DNA of 64,000 nt from Selenomonas sputigena_A (GTDB lineage Bacteria; Bacillota; Negativicutes; Selenomonadales; Selenomonadaceae): contig NZ_CP194411.1 of NCBI RefSeq assembly GCF_051603425.1, positions 1,364,001 to 1,428,000 of the forward strand. The letters are read 5' to 3'. Both the position numbers and the translations under genes were made by a program. The notes under the pieces were generated by a model. The model did not search any database. It was not told the origin of the DNA and was given only the letters and a program-made list of their open reading frames with translations. Of this stretch, positions 15,635-23,403 are shown piece after piece; the stretch's first letter is position 1, and each line of letters starts with the position of its first letter.

Positions 15635-16285
15635 ATGTTCGTAGCAAATCGCATGGCAAAGAATCCGATTACCGTCACGCCGGAAACGAAAGTGGACGCG
15701 GCGCGGGAACTCATGAAAAAGCATCACTTCCGCCGTTTGCCCGTCGTCGACGAGGACGGCAGGCTCGTGGGCTTTTTAAGTGACCGGGACATCATGCGCG
15801 TCTCACCGTCGCCCGCGACGACGCTCTCGCGCTATGAAATCACCTCGCTTTTGGCGAAGATGCGCATCGAGGACATCATGCAGAAGAATGTCGTCTCCGT
15901 CAACGAGGATGCGACGATCGAGGAAGCCGCGCTCATCATGTACAACCACAAGATCGGCGGCCTGCCCGTCATCTCGAGCGTCGGCGTCGTCGTCGGCGTC
16001 ATCACTGAGACCGACATTTTCAAGACCTTTGTCGATGTCATGGGTCTGACCCACGGCAAGACGCGCTTCACCATCGCCGATGTCGGCGACAAGGTTGGCG
16101 TCGTGCGCGACCTCGCAGGAGCGATTTCCGACTGCGGCTGCAATATCGACAGCCTCGTCACCTGCCAGCAGGAGGACGGCAACTACGAGATCGTCGTGCG
16201 CTTCGACACCGCGGACAGCGACGCCGTGCGCAGAAAACTTGAGGAAAAAGGCTTCCATGTCGCCCATGTCGTAAAAATCGGCTGA
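15635..16285 (+). CDS. CBS-pair plus ACT-domain protein (AcuB-like)
   Basis: The 216-residue cytosolic protein has two CBS repeats (about residues 1-60 and 75-135), which typically bind adenine nucleotides, followed by a C-terminal ACT domain (about 140-216), which often binds amino acids. The order matches AcuB-type regulators. Lying just after the Liv operon, it may sense amino acid or energy state, but that is only context. The ATG at 15635 follows AGAAAGGATACTGATT. Confidence 0.85.
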   Translation: MFVANRMAKNPITVTPETKVDAARELMKKHHFRRLPVVDEDGRLVGFLSDRDIMRVSPSPATTLSRYEITSLLAKMRIEDIMQKNVVSVNEDATIEEAALIMYNHKIGGLPVISSVGVVVGVITETDIFKTFVDVMGLTHGKTRFTIADVGDKVGVVRDLAGAISDCGCNIDSLVTCQQEDGNYEIVVRFDTADSDAVRRKLEEKGFHVAHVVKIG

Positions 16286-16313
16286 GGGCGGGGATGAATT
16301 TATCCGTGATTCC

Positions 16314-16342
16314 TTTACAAGCATTCAAAGATGTGGTAAACT
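16314..16342 (+). promoter_or_regulatory. promoter of tRNA-Ser
   Basis: TTTACA and TAAACT are 17 bases apart, ending 15 bases before the tRNA. Confidence 0.7.
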
Positions 16343-16357
16343 AGGCAAGTGACTCAA

Positions 16358-16446
<89 letters not shown>

Positions 16447-16453
16447 TAAATTC

Positions 16454-16487
16454 AAGGCTTCCGAGCATTTTGCCCGGAAGCCTTTTT
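16454..16487 (+). terminator. terminator of tRNA-Ser
   Basis: AAGGCTTCCG and CGGAAGCC arms followed by TTTTT. Confidence 0.9.
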
Positions 16488-16625
16488 CTTTTGCTTTTTA
16501 TTTTTGGCAGCCTGCGGCCTGCATGAAACGATCGGAGATGCAAACACGGGCTGCCAATGTGTTATTGTGCAAAAAGCCGCGTCTTATGAGACGGGAGGGA
16601 CCCGGTTGGGGGACATTCTTCCGTA

Positions 16626-16654
16626 TTGACGGGAAAAATACTGAATGATACAAT
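16626..16654 (+). promoter_or_regulatory. promoter of the envelope gene cluster
   Basis: TTGACG and TACAAT are 17 bases apart. It leaves a leader of about 115 bases before the first start at 16778. No clear structure was seen in that leader. Confidence 0.8.
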
Positions 16655-16777
16655 AATTATGAATAAAACGGCGCCGGACTGCTTCGGCGGTTCTGCTTTA
16701 TGGGCGCTCGCCGCGATTTCCGGAGAAACAGGGCGTTATGGCTCTGTTTCCCGCATGGAAGAAAGGGAGTGTGCAAT

Positions 16778-17149
16778 ATGCGAAAGAGGGTATTTTTCCT
16801 GACTTTGTTGTGCCTGTTGGCCGTTTTCGGCTCCTGCCAGGCACGGGAACTGGTTTGGTGCTATTCGGACAATATCCGCACCGTCTACTTTGACAAGGAT
16901 CAAACGTGGGTCATTGACGGCAGTCTGGTGCACACGCATTACATCATCCAGCGTGCGGACGGCTCGCGCATGGAATGCACGAGCAATTTTGACGCCTACC
17001 GCAGGGAATATGAACAGTACCAGTATGAGATGGACGCTGCGGGAAATGAGATTTATCGCGACAGGCGCGGCCATGTGTTCTATATCGAAACGGCAAATGC
17101 GCCGATTTATGTGATGTACCGCAAGCTTTTGAGTTACTATCCGATTTGA
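16778..17149 (+). CDS. small exported protein, possible lipoprotein
   Basis: The 123-residue product has a signal peptide (MRKRVFFLTLLCLLAVFG) ending in GSC, an acceptable though not perfect lipobox. The mature part is rich in Tyr and Arg and fits no family I know. The ATG follows GAAAGGGAGTGTGCAAT. It is the first gene of a unit with the beta-lactamase-like protein (10 bases downstream) and an amidase, so a cell-wall role is plausible. Confidence 0.75.
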   Translation: MRKRVFFLTLLCLLAVFGSCQARELVWCYSDNIRTVYFDKDQTWVIDGSLVHTHYIIQRADGSRMECTSNFDAYRREYEQYQYEMDAAGNEIYRDRRGHVFYIETANAPIYVMYRKLLSYYPI

Positions 17150-17159
17150 AGGAGCGGCG

Positions 17160-18116
17160 ATGAAAAAGTTTTTTCTGGCAGGGGCGGCATTCCTGCTCTT
17201 TGCGGCAAGTCTGGGATGTCAGATGTTCTCCGGCTTCACGGATGACGAAGTTTCGGGTGCGGCAGAGGAAGCGGCAGGCTTCTTTCGGGGCGATTCCGTA
17301 AACACGGAGGCAAGAGCCTCGGCGGAGGCTTCGGGGGAACAGGCGTCTAACGATGCTCTTGCAGAGGGGATCGCCGCGATTGTGGCCGGCGATGCGACGG
17401 AATACGCCGTCTATATCGACTACCCGCAGGAAGGGAACTCGGAATATGTCTATAATTCCCATGCGATGCGTTCGGCGAGCATGATCAAGGTCTTCATCCT
17501 CGGAGCGGCCATGGAAAAAGTGCGTGCCGGAGAGCTCTCCCTGAGCCAAAGTCTCATCCTCCGCGATTGCGACAAGGTGGGTGGGGCAGGCGTCCTGGGC
17601 GGCTATGCGAGCGGGACGGAGCTGACCCTTTCCGAAGTGCTTTCCCTGATGATTACAGAAAGCGACAATACGGCGACGAACATGGTCATAGACCTCCTGG
17701 GCATGGCAGCGATCAATGCGTACATACAGCAAAATGGCTACGGCGATACATTGCTGCAGCGCAAGATGATGGATGGGGCGGCGATCGCCGAGGGGCGCGA
17801 GAATTATACTTCTGCAGCCGACCTCGGTCATTTCTTCCAGCGCGTCTATCACCATGTCTGCGTCGGTGCAGGCGAGGACGAGATCATGCTGTCGTACCTG
17901 CGCGGGCAGAAGGATACGGAGTGCTTTCCGGCGGCGCTGCCCTCTGCCGTCATCGCACATAAGACGGGCGAGCTCGTCGGGCTCTATGACGACGGCGGCA
18001 TCATTTATACGGGGACGAGGGATGTCATTCTCGTCGTCATGACGGAAAATTATTCGGGCAGGGATCGGGCGATTGGAACGATCCGCGAGATTGCCCGTTA
18101 TGCGGCGGCGTATTGA
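17160..18116 (+). CDS. serine beta-lactamase-like lipoprotein
   Basis: The 318-residue product has a signal peptide ending in a lipobox-like SLGC (Cys near residue 20), a Glu/Ala-rich linker and a class A beta-lactamase fold. All three active-site motifs are visible: SMIK (Ser-x-x-Lys, about residue 109), SDN (about 169) and KTG (about 269). The general-base Glu of the omega loop is not obvious. It may therefore be a DD-peptidase-like or wall-binding enzyme rather than a resistance enzyme. Its neighbours, an amidase and HtrA, favour wall remodelling. Confidence 0.82.
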   Translation: MKKFFLAGAAFLLFAASLGCQMFSGFTDDEVSGAAEEAAGFFRGDSVNTEARASAEASGEQASNDALAEGIAAIVAGDATEYAVYIDYPQEGNSEYVYNSHAMRSASMIKVFILGAAMEKVRAGELSLSQSLILRDCDKVGGAGVLGGYASGTELTLSEVLSLMITESDNTATNMVIDLLGMAAINAYIQQNGYGDTLLQRKMMDGAAIAEGRENYTSAADLGHFFQRVYHHVCVGAGEDEIMLSYLRGQKDTECFPAALPSAVIAHKTGELVGLYDDGGIIYTGTRDVILVVMTENYSGRDRAIGTIREIARYAAAY

Positions 18117-18139
18117 GCCGTTTTGCCGGGAGGATGCTT

Positions 18140-18859
18140 ATGGCCTGCAAAATAAAGAAAATCCTGGGTGCGCTCTTTTTTGCTGCCATTTTTCTTGTCG
18201 GGAGCCGCCTGCCCGCTGCAACGGACGGGCAGGCGGCGCCGGATGCGGCAGCCCCGTGCACTCCGGCAGCCGAAGCCGCCGAAGCGCCGGTGATCGTCGA
18301 CAAGCCGGTTGTGTATTCGGAGGAACGCGAGGCGCTGGCGCGCGCCTATGCGGCGCTTCACTACGGCATGGATATTGCCGAAATCACGCCGCAGGCCGTT
18401 GTTGTGCACTGGACGGCGAGCAGCACATGGGAATCGGCGTATGCTCATTTCTATGAGGCGGCGGCAAGCGACGGCACGCTCAATTATGCTTCCCAGTTCC
18501 TTGTCGACCGCGACGGCACGATCTTCCGTCTGCTGCCCGAAACGGCGATGGGACGCCATATCATCGGCTACAACTGGTGCGCTGTCGGCATTGAGAATGT
18601 CGGCGGCGTCGGCGGAGAGGAAGACTTGACGGCGGAGCAGCTTGCGGCGAATGCGGCGCTGATCCGCTATCTGCGGGAGAAGTATCCGACGATTCGCTAT
18701 GTGTTCGGGCATTACCAGCAGGATGCGGCGCGGGCGAGCGGTCTTTATATCGAGCATGTCGCGGGCTACCGCTCCCTGAAGTCCGATCCGGGGCCGGCGT
18801 TTATGCGGGGGCTGCGCGAAGCGTTGGAGCCGGAGGGGCTTATCTTTTATCCCGAGTGA
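18140..18859 (+). CDS. N-acetylmuramoyl-L-alanine amidase (Amidase_2 type)
   Basis: This exported 239-residue enzyme should cut the bond between muramic acid and the stem peptide of peptidoglycan. It has a signal peptide (about 1-26), an Ala/Pro linker, then an Amidase_2 fold: the zinc histidine in VVVHWTAS, the SQFLVDRDGTIFRLLP strand pair, and GIENVGG. The second His is probably in FGHYQQDAAR. The ATG at 18140 lies six bases after GGGAGG; a TTG at 18113 overlapping the previous stop is less likely. A strong terminator ends the unit. Confidence 0.88.
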   Translation: MACKIKKILGALFFAAIFLVGSRLPAATDGQAAPDAAAPCTPAAEAAEAPVIVDKPVVYSEEREALARAYAALHYGMDIAEITPQAVVVHWTASSTWESAYAHFYEAAASDGTLNYASQFLVDRDGTIFRLLPETAMGRHIIGYNWCAVGIENVGGVGGEEDLTAEQLAANAALIRYLREKYPTIRYVFGHYQQDAARASGLYIEHVAGYRSLKSDPGPAFMRGLREALEPEGLIFYPE

Positions 18860-18892
18860 GGCGGCTTGGATTTGCAAGCCGGCATTTGTCCA

Positions 18893-18937
18893 GGAGCCGC
18901 GCACGGCGGAAAATGTCTGTCGTGCGCGGCTCCTTTT
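18893..18937 (+). terminator. terminator of the wall-enzyme unit
   Basis: GGAGCCGCGCAC and GTGCGCGGCTCC arms followed by TTTT. Confidence 0.9.
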
Positions 18938-19031
18938 CATTCGCGCTTCCTTAATGTTTTTTCAGGAAGCCTGCAAGGCAGGCGGTTTCGCGCTTGTCGC
19001 CTTTGCGGGGCGGCGCCTTGCATTCGCCCCC

Positions 19032-19059
19032 TTGCCAAAGGGACAATCCGTGATATAAT
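19032..19059 (+). promoter_or_regulatory. promoter of htrA-rlmH
   Basis: TTGCCA and TATAAT are 16 bases apart, giving a leader of about 65 bases. Confidence 0.75.
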
Positions 19060-19131
19060 GGCTTTACGGCGGGGACGCCCCTGACGCATGGGTGCAGGAG
19101 GCCGTGGCCCCGCGATTGAGGAGGGATCAGC

Positions 19132-20247
19132 ATGACAGGTTTTTGGAGCAGGAAAAAGACGATTCTTTCCGGGCTGCTGGGGGTATTTGTCGTTGGCACA
19201 GTGCTTCTGGCAGGCTGTTCGGACAGCGACGCGACAGGCAAGGAGAACTCCATTGCGGCCGACCTCGCGAAGGAGCAGGCAGCGAGCACGAAGCCCCTTT
19301 CCGAGGCGCGCAATACGCCGGCGGTTCGCGTGGCGAAGTCGGTGGGGCCGGCGGTCGTCGGCATTACGAACAAAGCCGTGGTACGCGACTGGTTCAATAT
19401 GCCTGTCGAGAAGGAGGGCGTCGGCTCGGGCGTCATCTTCCGGAGCGACGGTTATGTCGTCACGAATAACCATGTGGTGCAGGGAGCGAAGGAAATCACG
19501 GTTTCTCTTGCTGACGGGCGCACCTTCAAGGGCAAGCTCATCGGTGCGGATGAACTGACGGATATCGCCGTCGTCAAGGTCGAGGCCACGGGTTTGCCGA
19601 CGGCGAAGTTCGGCAACTCGGACGATCTCGTGGTCGGCGAGCCGGCAATCGCCATCGGCAATCCGCTGGGCCTCGAGTTCCAAGGCTCTGTGACGGCAGG
19701 CGTCATCAGCGCCTTGAACCGGACGCTTGACATCAGCGAGCGCCGCTTGAAGCTCATCCAGACGGATGCGGCCATCAGCCCCGGCAATTCGGGCGGTGCG
19801 CTTGTCAATGCGGACGGCGAGGTCATCGGCATCAACAGCGCGAAGATTGCGGCGAGCGGCGTGGAGGGCATCGCTTTTTCCATCCCCATCAATACGGTGC
19901 AGGAGGTCATCGACCAGCTGCTGAAGCACGGCTATGTCGTGCGTCCCTATCTCGGCGTCGGCATCTTCGACAAGCAGACGGCCGCGCGCGCCGGCTATAC
20001 GCTCAATGCGGACAAGGGCGTCTATGTCGAGCATATGGAGCTGAACGGCCCGGCATATCAGGCGGGCATCGAGCGCGGCGATCTGATCCTGAAGATCGAT
20101 GGCACGGAGACGAACACCGTGGCGGATCTCAGGGCGGCCGTTGCTGACCACAAGGTGGGCGACAAGGTGCAGATCGTCATCGAGCGCAACGGCAAGAAGC
20201 AAACCGTGACGGCAACGCTGCAGGAAATGCCGCAGGATAATCGATGA
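19132..20247 (+). CDS. htrA: HtrA/DegP-family serine protease
   Basis: This 371-residue protease degrades or refolds damaged envelope proteins. It has a lipobox (VLLAGC), so it is probably lipid-anchored, then a trypsin-like domain with the full triad: His in TNNHVVQG, Asp in LTDIAVVKV and Ser in GNSGGAL. A single C-terminal PDZ domain (about 275-365) binds substrate tails. The ATG follows GAGGAGGGATCAGC. It overlaps rlmH by four bases, a coupling often seen in Firmicutes. Confidence 0.95.
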   Translation: MTGFWSRKKTILSGLLGVFVVGTVLLAGCSDSDATGKENSIAADLAKEQAASTKPLSEARNTPAVRVAKSVGPAVVGITNKAVVRDWFNMPVEKEGVGSGVIFRSDGYVVTNNHVVQGAKEITVSLADGRTFKGKLIGADELTDIAVVKVEATGLPTAKFGNSDDLVVGEPAIAIGNPLGLEFQGSVTAGVISALNRTLDISERRLKLIQTDAAISPGNSGGALVNADGEVIGINSAKIAASGVEGIAFSIPINTVQEVIDQLLKHGYVVRPYLGVGIFDKQTAARAGYTLNADKGVYVEHMELNGPAYQAGIERGDLILKIDGTETNTVADLRAAVADHKVGDKVQIVIERNGKKQTVTATLQEMPQDNR

Positions 20248-20723
20248 AGATACGCATTGCTGCCGTGGGAAAGCTCAAGGAAAAGTATCTGCGCGAAGGG
20301 GTCGCGGAGTATGAAAAACGTCTGCGTCCTTACGCTTCGCTGGAGCTTTTGGAAATCCCCGAGGCGCGCTTGGCAGAAAAGCCGTCGCAGGCGGAACAGA
20401 AGGAGGCGTTGGCGGATGAAGGCCGGCGTCTCCTTCGCCTTGTGCCGGAAAGGGGGACGCTCATCGTTCTCGATGTGGCAGGCGATCTGTTGTCCTCGGA
20501 ACAGCTTGCAGAGAAAATGGCCGCGCTTGCGCTTCAGGGGCAGAGCGATCTCACGTTTTTGATCGGCGGGGCGTTCGGCCTTTCCGACGAGGTGCGAAAG
20601 CGCGCCGACATGCGCCTTTCCTTCTCGCGTCTGACGTTCACGCACCAGATGGTGCGGCTCCTGCTCTATGAGCAAATATACCGCGCTTTCAAGATCAACC
20701 GCGGGGAAAAATATCATTGGTGA
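20244..20723 (+). CDS. rlmH: 23S rRNA pseudouridine-1915 N3-methyltransferase
   Basis: RlmH methylates pseudouridine 1915 of helix 69 of 23S rRNA. The 159-residue length is exactly that of the family. The SPOUT-fold signatures are present: LIGGAFGLSDEV for S-adenosylmethionine binding, and the C-terminal LTFTHQMVRLLLYEQIYRA and KYHW ending. Translation is coupled to htrA. Confidence 0.97.
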   Translation: MKIRIAAVGKLKEKYLREGVAEYEKRLRPYASLELLEIPEARLAEKPSQAEQKEALADEGRRLLRLVPERGTLIVLDVAGDLLSSEQLAEKMAALALQGQSDLTFLIGGAFGLSDEVRKRADMRLSFSRLTFTHQMVRLLLYEQIYRAFKINRGEKYHW

Positions 20724-20727
20724 AATT

Positions 20728-20767
20728 GCGGGTATATGTACGCTGTACGTATACCCGCACGCTTTTT
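20728..20767. terminator. terminator after rlmH
   Basis: A 15-base imperfect palindrome (GCGGGTATATGTACG with its complement) followed by CACGCTTTTT. Confidence 0.8.
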
Positions 20768-20769
20768 AT

Positions 20770-20798
20770 GTGACATCGCCCTGAGGATATAGTATAAT
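20770..20798 (+). promoter_or_regulatory. promoter of the TauE-like gene
   Basis: GTGACA and TATAAT are 17 bases apart. Confidence 0.75.
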
Positions 20799-20835
20799 CG
20801 AAGGCAAGGGAAAATTTGGGAAGGGGCTATGGCTT

Positions 20836-21591
20836 ATGGGGCTGGAGATGCTGTTCTTCATTTGCGGCATGGGATTTTTTGCGGCGTTTATCGACGCCGT
20901 TGTCGGCGGCGGCGGGCTCATCTCCATCCCTGCGCTGATGATGACGGGGCTGCCGCTGCTCGTGGTGCTCGGCACGAATAAGGCGGCGGCCGTCATGGGC
21001 GCCTGCACGAGCTTTGTTTCTTTCGTGCGGAGCGGCAAAGTGGATCTGAAGCTGGTCCGCATCCTCTTCCCGATCACGCTTCTGGGTTCGGCGGCAGGCG
21101 TGCTCGTCGTCCGCGAGGTGCCGCCGGATTTTCTGCGGCCGCTCGTCGTCGTCATGCTCATGCTCGTCCTGCTCTACAGCATCTTCCGCCGCGACTGGGG
21201 ACGCGAGAACAAGTACCATGGCATGGGACGGCGCGTGCTCCTGCTCTCCGCGCTGGTCGCCTTCTCCTTCGGCTTCTACGACGGCTTTTTCGGGCCGGGG
21301 ACGGGCTCTTTCATGCTTTTCGCCTTCCTCCTCGTGGGCTTCGACTTCCTCGGCGCGGCGGCCAATGCGCGTGCGCTGAACTTCGCGAGCAATTTGGCGG
21401 CGGTTCTGCTCTTTGCGCACTTTGGCCTCGTTGACTTTGCCTATGCGCTTCCCATGGGGCTTTCGATGATCGTCGGGGCATGGTGCGGCTCGCGGCTTGC
21501 CATCCGGAAAGGCGCTTCGTATGTGCGCCCCCTCTTCATCATCGTGACGACGGTGCTCATCGGCAAGCAGCTCTTCGATCTCTTGTCATGA
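20836..21591 (+). CDS. TauE/SafE-family membrane permease
   Basis: The 251-residue inner-membrane protein has seven to eight hydrophobic helices and the repeated family motif, seen as FIDAVVGGGGLISIPALMM in the first half and FYDGFFGPGTGSFMLFAF in the second. Members export sulfite, sulfoacetate or related organic anions, but substrates vary and none can be assigned here. The ATG follows AAGGGGCTATGGCTT. The same frame stays open past its stop into what looks like unrelated gene debris. Confidence 0.85.
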   Translation: MGLEMLFFICGMGFFAAFIDAVVGGGGLISIPALMMTGLPLLVVLGTNKAAAVMGACTSFVSFVRSGKVDLKLVRILFPITLLGSAAGVLVVREVPPDFLRPLVVVMLMLVLLYSIFRRDWGRENKYHGMGRRVLLLSALVAFSFGFYDGFFGPGTGSFMLFAFLLVGFDFLGAAANARALNFASNLAAVLLFAHFGLVDFAYALPMGLSMIVGAWCGSRLAIRKGASYVRPLFIIVTTVLIGKQLFDLLS

Positions 21592-21816
21592 GAAACCGAG
21601 ATTCGGAAGATCGTCTGCCCGCTGGGCGTCGGCGCGTACTTTGAGCAATGGGGCTTTGACCTGACGCATTTGCACGACGCCCGATACGCCGAGAACCAGT
21701 TTGGGCAAGCACAAAAAGTCCGCCTCTTTCCGCAGCCGACGTTCGTTCGGATGAACTTAGACTGGGGAAAGAGGCGGGTGTTCGTTCGGAAGGGGTTTGG
21801 GGCTGTAATTCGTTAA
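21592..21816 (+). pseudogene. possible remnant of a metallo-hydrolase C-terminus
   Basis: Directly after the TauE stop the same frame stays open for 74 codons without a start signal. Its first half (KIVCPLGVGAYFEQWGFD) looks like the late segment of UlaG/RomA-type metallo-beta-lactamase-fold hydrolases. The second half matches nothing I know and forms a large hairpin (CCGCCTCTTTCC with GGAAAGAGGCGG). It is probably decayed coding sequence. The hairpin may act as terminator for the TauE gene. Confidence 0.4.
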
Positions 21817-21822
21817 GACGGT

Positions 21823-22095
21823 TCAAACAAACCGGATCTGAATCTTTTTGCCGAGTCCATACGCAATCTTGTTCAGTGTGGATAGTGTCGGCGATGCCTG
21901 CCCCTTTTCGATCCGGCTGATGTTGGATTGGCGGAGGCCGGAGCGCGTCGCCAGTTCTGTCTGCGTCAGGCGCTGCCGGCGGCGCTCTTTCAGGAGCAGC
22001 ATTGTCAGCTGATATTCGAGCTCATGTGCTTCCCACTCTTTTTTGAATTCCGGGTTTTTCAATTGTTCGTCGAGATATCTGTCGAGGTCGTCCAT
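21823..22095 (-). CDS. higA: HigA-type antitoxin, XRE helix-turn-helix
   Basis: This 90-residue protein would neutralise the toxin encoded just upstream and repress their promoter. It has an N-terminal helical stretch and an XRE HTH domain (about residues 38-85: LTQTELATRSGLRQSNISRI, then GQASPTLSTLNKIAYGLG). It follows the toxin gene by six bases. Toxin-first order is typical of HigBA systems. Confidence 0.88.
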   Translation of the reverse strand: MDDLDRYLDEQLKNPEFKKEWEAHELEYQLTMLLLKERRRQRLTQTELATRSGLRQSNISRIEKGQASPTLSTLNKIAYGLGKKIQIRFV

Positions 22096-22101
22096 GGTGC
22101 T

Positions 22102-22449
22102 TCACCTTCCCTTATGAAGTGTCAAATATTTTCGGCGCATTTCCTTGGCTCGCTCAAGTTCCCTTGGGGGAATTTTTTGCGTCTTTTTGATAAAGCCGTG
22201 TGTCAGTACGGCCTTGTTGCCGAAAAAGAAGAAATAAAAGACACGGCTGATGTTGCTGCCGGCTTGCGCGCGCAGCTCAAACATGCCGTCGCCCAAAGCT
22301 TCTGAATAGGGCATCCTCAGCGAAATGCCCATGTCCTGCAAAGCCTTTATCGAGCGAAGCATTTTCTGTCTCATGGGAATGTCGAGCGAGTCGAGAAATT
22401 CTTGGACGGGAATGTTGCCGGTTTCTGTTTTGTAGAATTCGATGTCCAT
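22102..22449 (-). CDS. higB: HigB/RelE-type toxin (Gp49-like)
   Basis: The 115-residue product matches the phage Gp49-like branch of RelE toxins, which cleave mRNA on the ribosome: EFLDSLD, the basic helix MRQKMLRSIKALQDMG, GMFELRA and the strand SRVFYFFFFGNKAVLTHGFIKKT. The C-terminal basic segment is present, so it appears intact. The ATG follows AAAAGGAATAACC. A TATAAT at 22470-22475 on the minus strand drives the pair. Confidence 0.88.
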   Translation of the reverse strand: MDIEFYKTETGNIPVQEFLDSLDIPMRQKMLRSIKALQDMGISLRMPYSEALGDGMFELRAQAGSNISRVFYFFFFGNKAVLTHGFIKKTQKIPPRELERAKEMRRKYLTLHKGR

Positions 22450-22469
22450 GGTTATTCCTTTTTTGATAT

Positions 22470-22475
22470 ATTATA
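22470..22475 (-). promoter_or_regulatory. -10 box of higBA
   Basis: TATAAT on the minus strand, 20 bases before the toxin start. Confidence 0.6.
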
Positions 22476-22533
22476 CACCCGAGGAGGGAGTGCGGCAAGC
22501 AGGACGATAGGAAATAAAGCTGCGGCTGCGGGC

Positions 22534-22561
22534 TTGACAAACTGCATCGCCTTGCTATATT
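22534..22561 (+). promoter_or_regulatory. promoter of the NYN-domain gene
   Basis: TTGACA and TATATT are 16 bases apart. The ~100-base leader contains TTGCATTCCCGCTGAGTGCAA, an inverted repeat (TTGCA/TGCAA). Confidence 0.7.
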
Positions 22562-22667
22562 ATGGAAGCCAATTAATAACCCTTGCATTCCCGCTGAGTG
22601 CAAGCCGGCCTGATTCTTTCGCGGAATTAGGCCTTTATTTTGTCTTTTGCAGAAGAGGAGTTTTATA

Positions 22668-23213
22668 GTGAGAAACGATACTGCATGTTTTATTGATGCG
22701 GGGTATTTACAGAACTTGCTCGGCAACCTGGGGAAGCCGAAGATCAATTACCAGAAGCTGGTGAAAGCCATGTGCGGGCCGAACGGTCTCCTGCGCACGT
22801 ATTATTACGACTGCAAGGCCTATATGAGCGCGGTTCCGACGGAGGAAGAGAAGGAACGGCAGATGAAACAGCAGAGCTTTCACGAGTATCTGCAGCGCCT
22901 GCCGCAGTTCGAGTGCAAATTTGGGCGGCTGGAAAAGCGCCACGACGAGCTGGGCCATGTGTTCTTCGAACAGAAGCGCGTCGACGTCATGCTCGCCATC
23001 GACCTTGTGACGCTGAGCACGAAGCGACTGATTCGCCACGCGCTCTTGATGACGGGGGATTCGGATATGCTGCCGGCCGTCCAGATCGCGAAGAACGAGG
23101 GCGTCGTCGTCGAGCTTTTCCACGGCGGCCACTCGACGCACCGTGAACTCGTGCAGGCTGTCGACGTCGCTACCGTGGTCGATCAGAAATGGATTGCACG
23201 GATCAAGGCATAA
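22668..23213 (+). CDS. NYN-domain (PIN-like) putative RNase
   Basis: The 181-residue cytosolic protein has the NYN/LabA fold. An acidic N-terminal motif CFIDAGYLQNLL, a central Asp in KRVDVMLAIDLV, and MTGDSDMLPAVQIAKNEG form the metal-binding pocket of PIN-like nucleases. The GTG at 22668 follows AGAGGAGTTTTATA and beats an in-frame TTG further upstream that lacks a binding site. The substrate is unknown; relatives process or degrade RNA. Confidence 0.85.
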   Translation: MRNDTACFIDAGYLQNLLGNLGKPKINYQKLVKAMCGPNGLLRTYYYDCKAYMSAVPTEEEKERQMKQQSFHEYLQRLPQFECKFGRLEKRHDELGHVFFEQKRVDVMLAIDLVTLSTKRLIRHALLMTGDSDMLPAVQIAKNEGVVVELFHGGHSTHRELVQAVDVATVVDQKWIARIKA

Positions 23214-23269
23214 ACGCAAGGCATGGATTCGTTTTAGGAATAATTTAAGGAAAAAACAGTGATTTTTAT

Positions 23270-23298
23270 TTGCCATTCGTTTTTCTTTGTGGTATTAT
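23270..23298 (+). promoter_or_regulatory. promoter of the first porin gene
   Basis: TTGCCA and TATTAT are 17 bases apart. It gives a ~100-base leader with GAGGAAACATGGAAACTC, which is nearly repeated before the second porin. Confidence 0.75.
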
Positions 23299-23403
23299 CG
23301 GGAAGGAATTGGAAATGGGGAACCGAGGAAACATGGAAACTCAGGGGCTCCTCAATTTTCAGTTCGCTCAAAAATATTTTATATCTTTAAGGAGGAGTTT
23401 CTA

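Noticed and set aside
17160..18116. Antibiotic-resistance beta-lactamase
   Set aside because: SxxK, SDN and KTG are present, but the omega-loop general base is not evident and the neighbours are wall enzymes, so resistance is not claimed.
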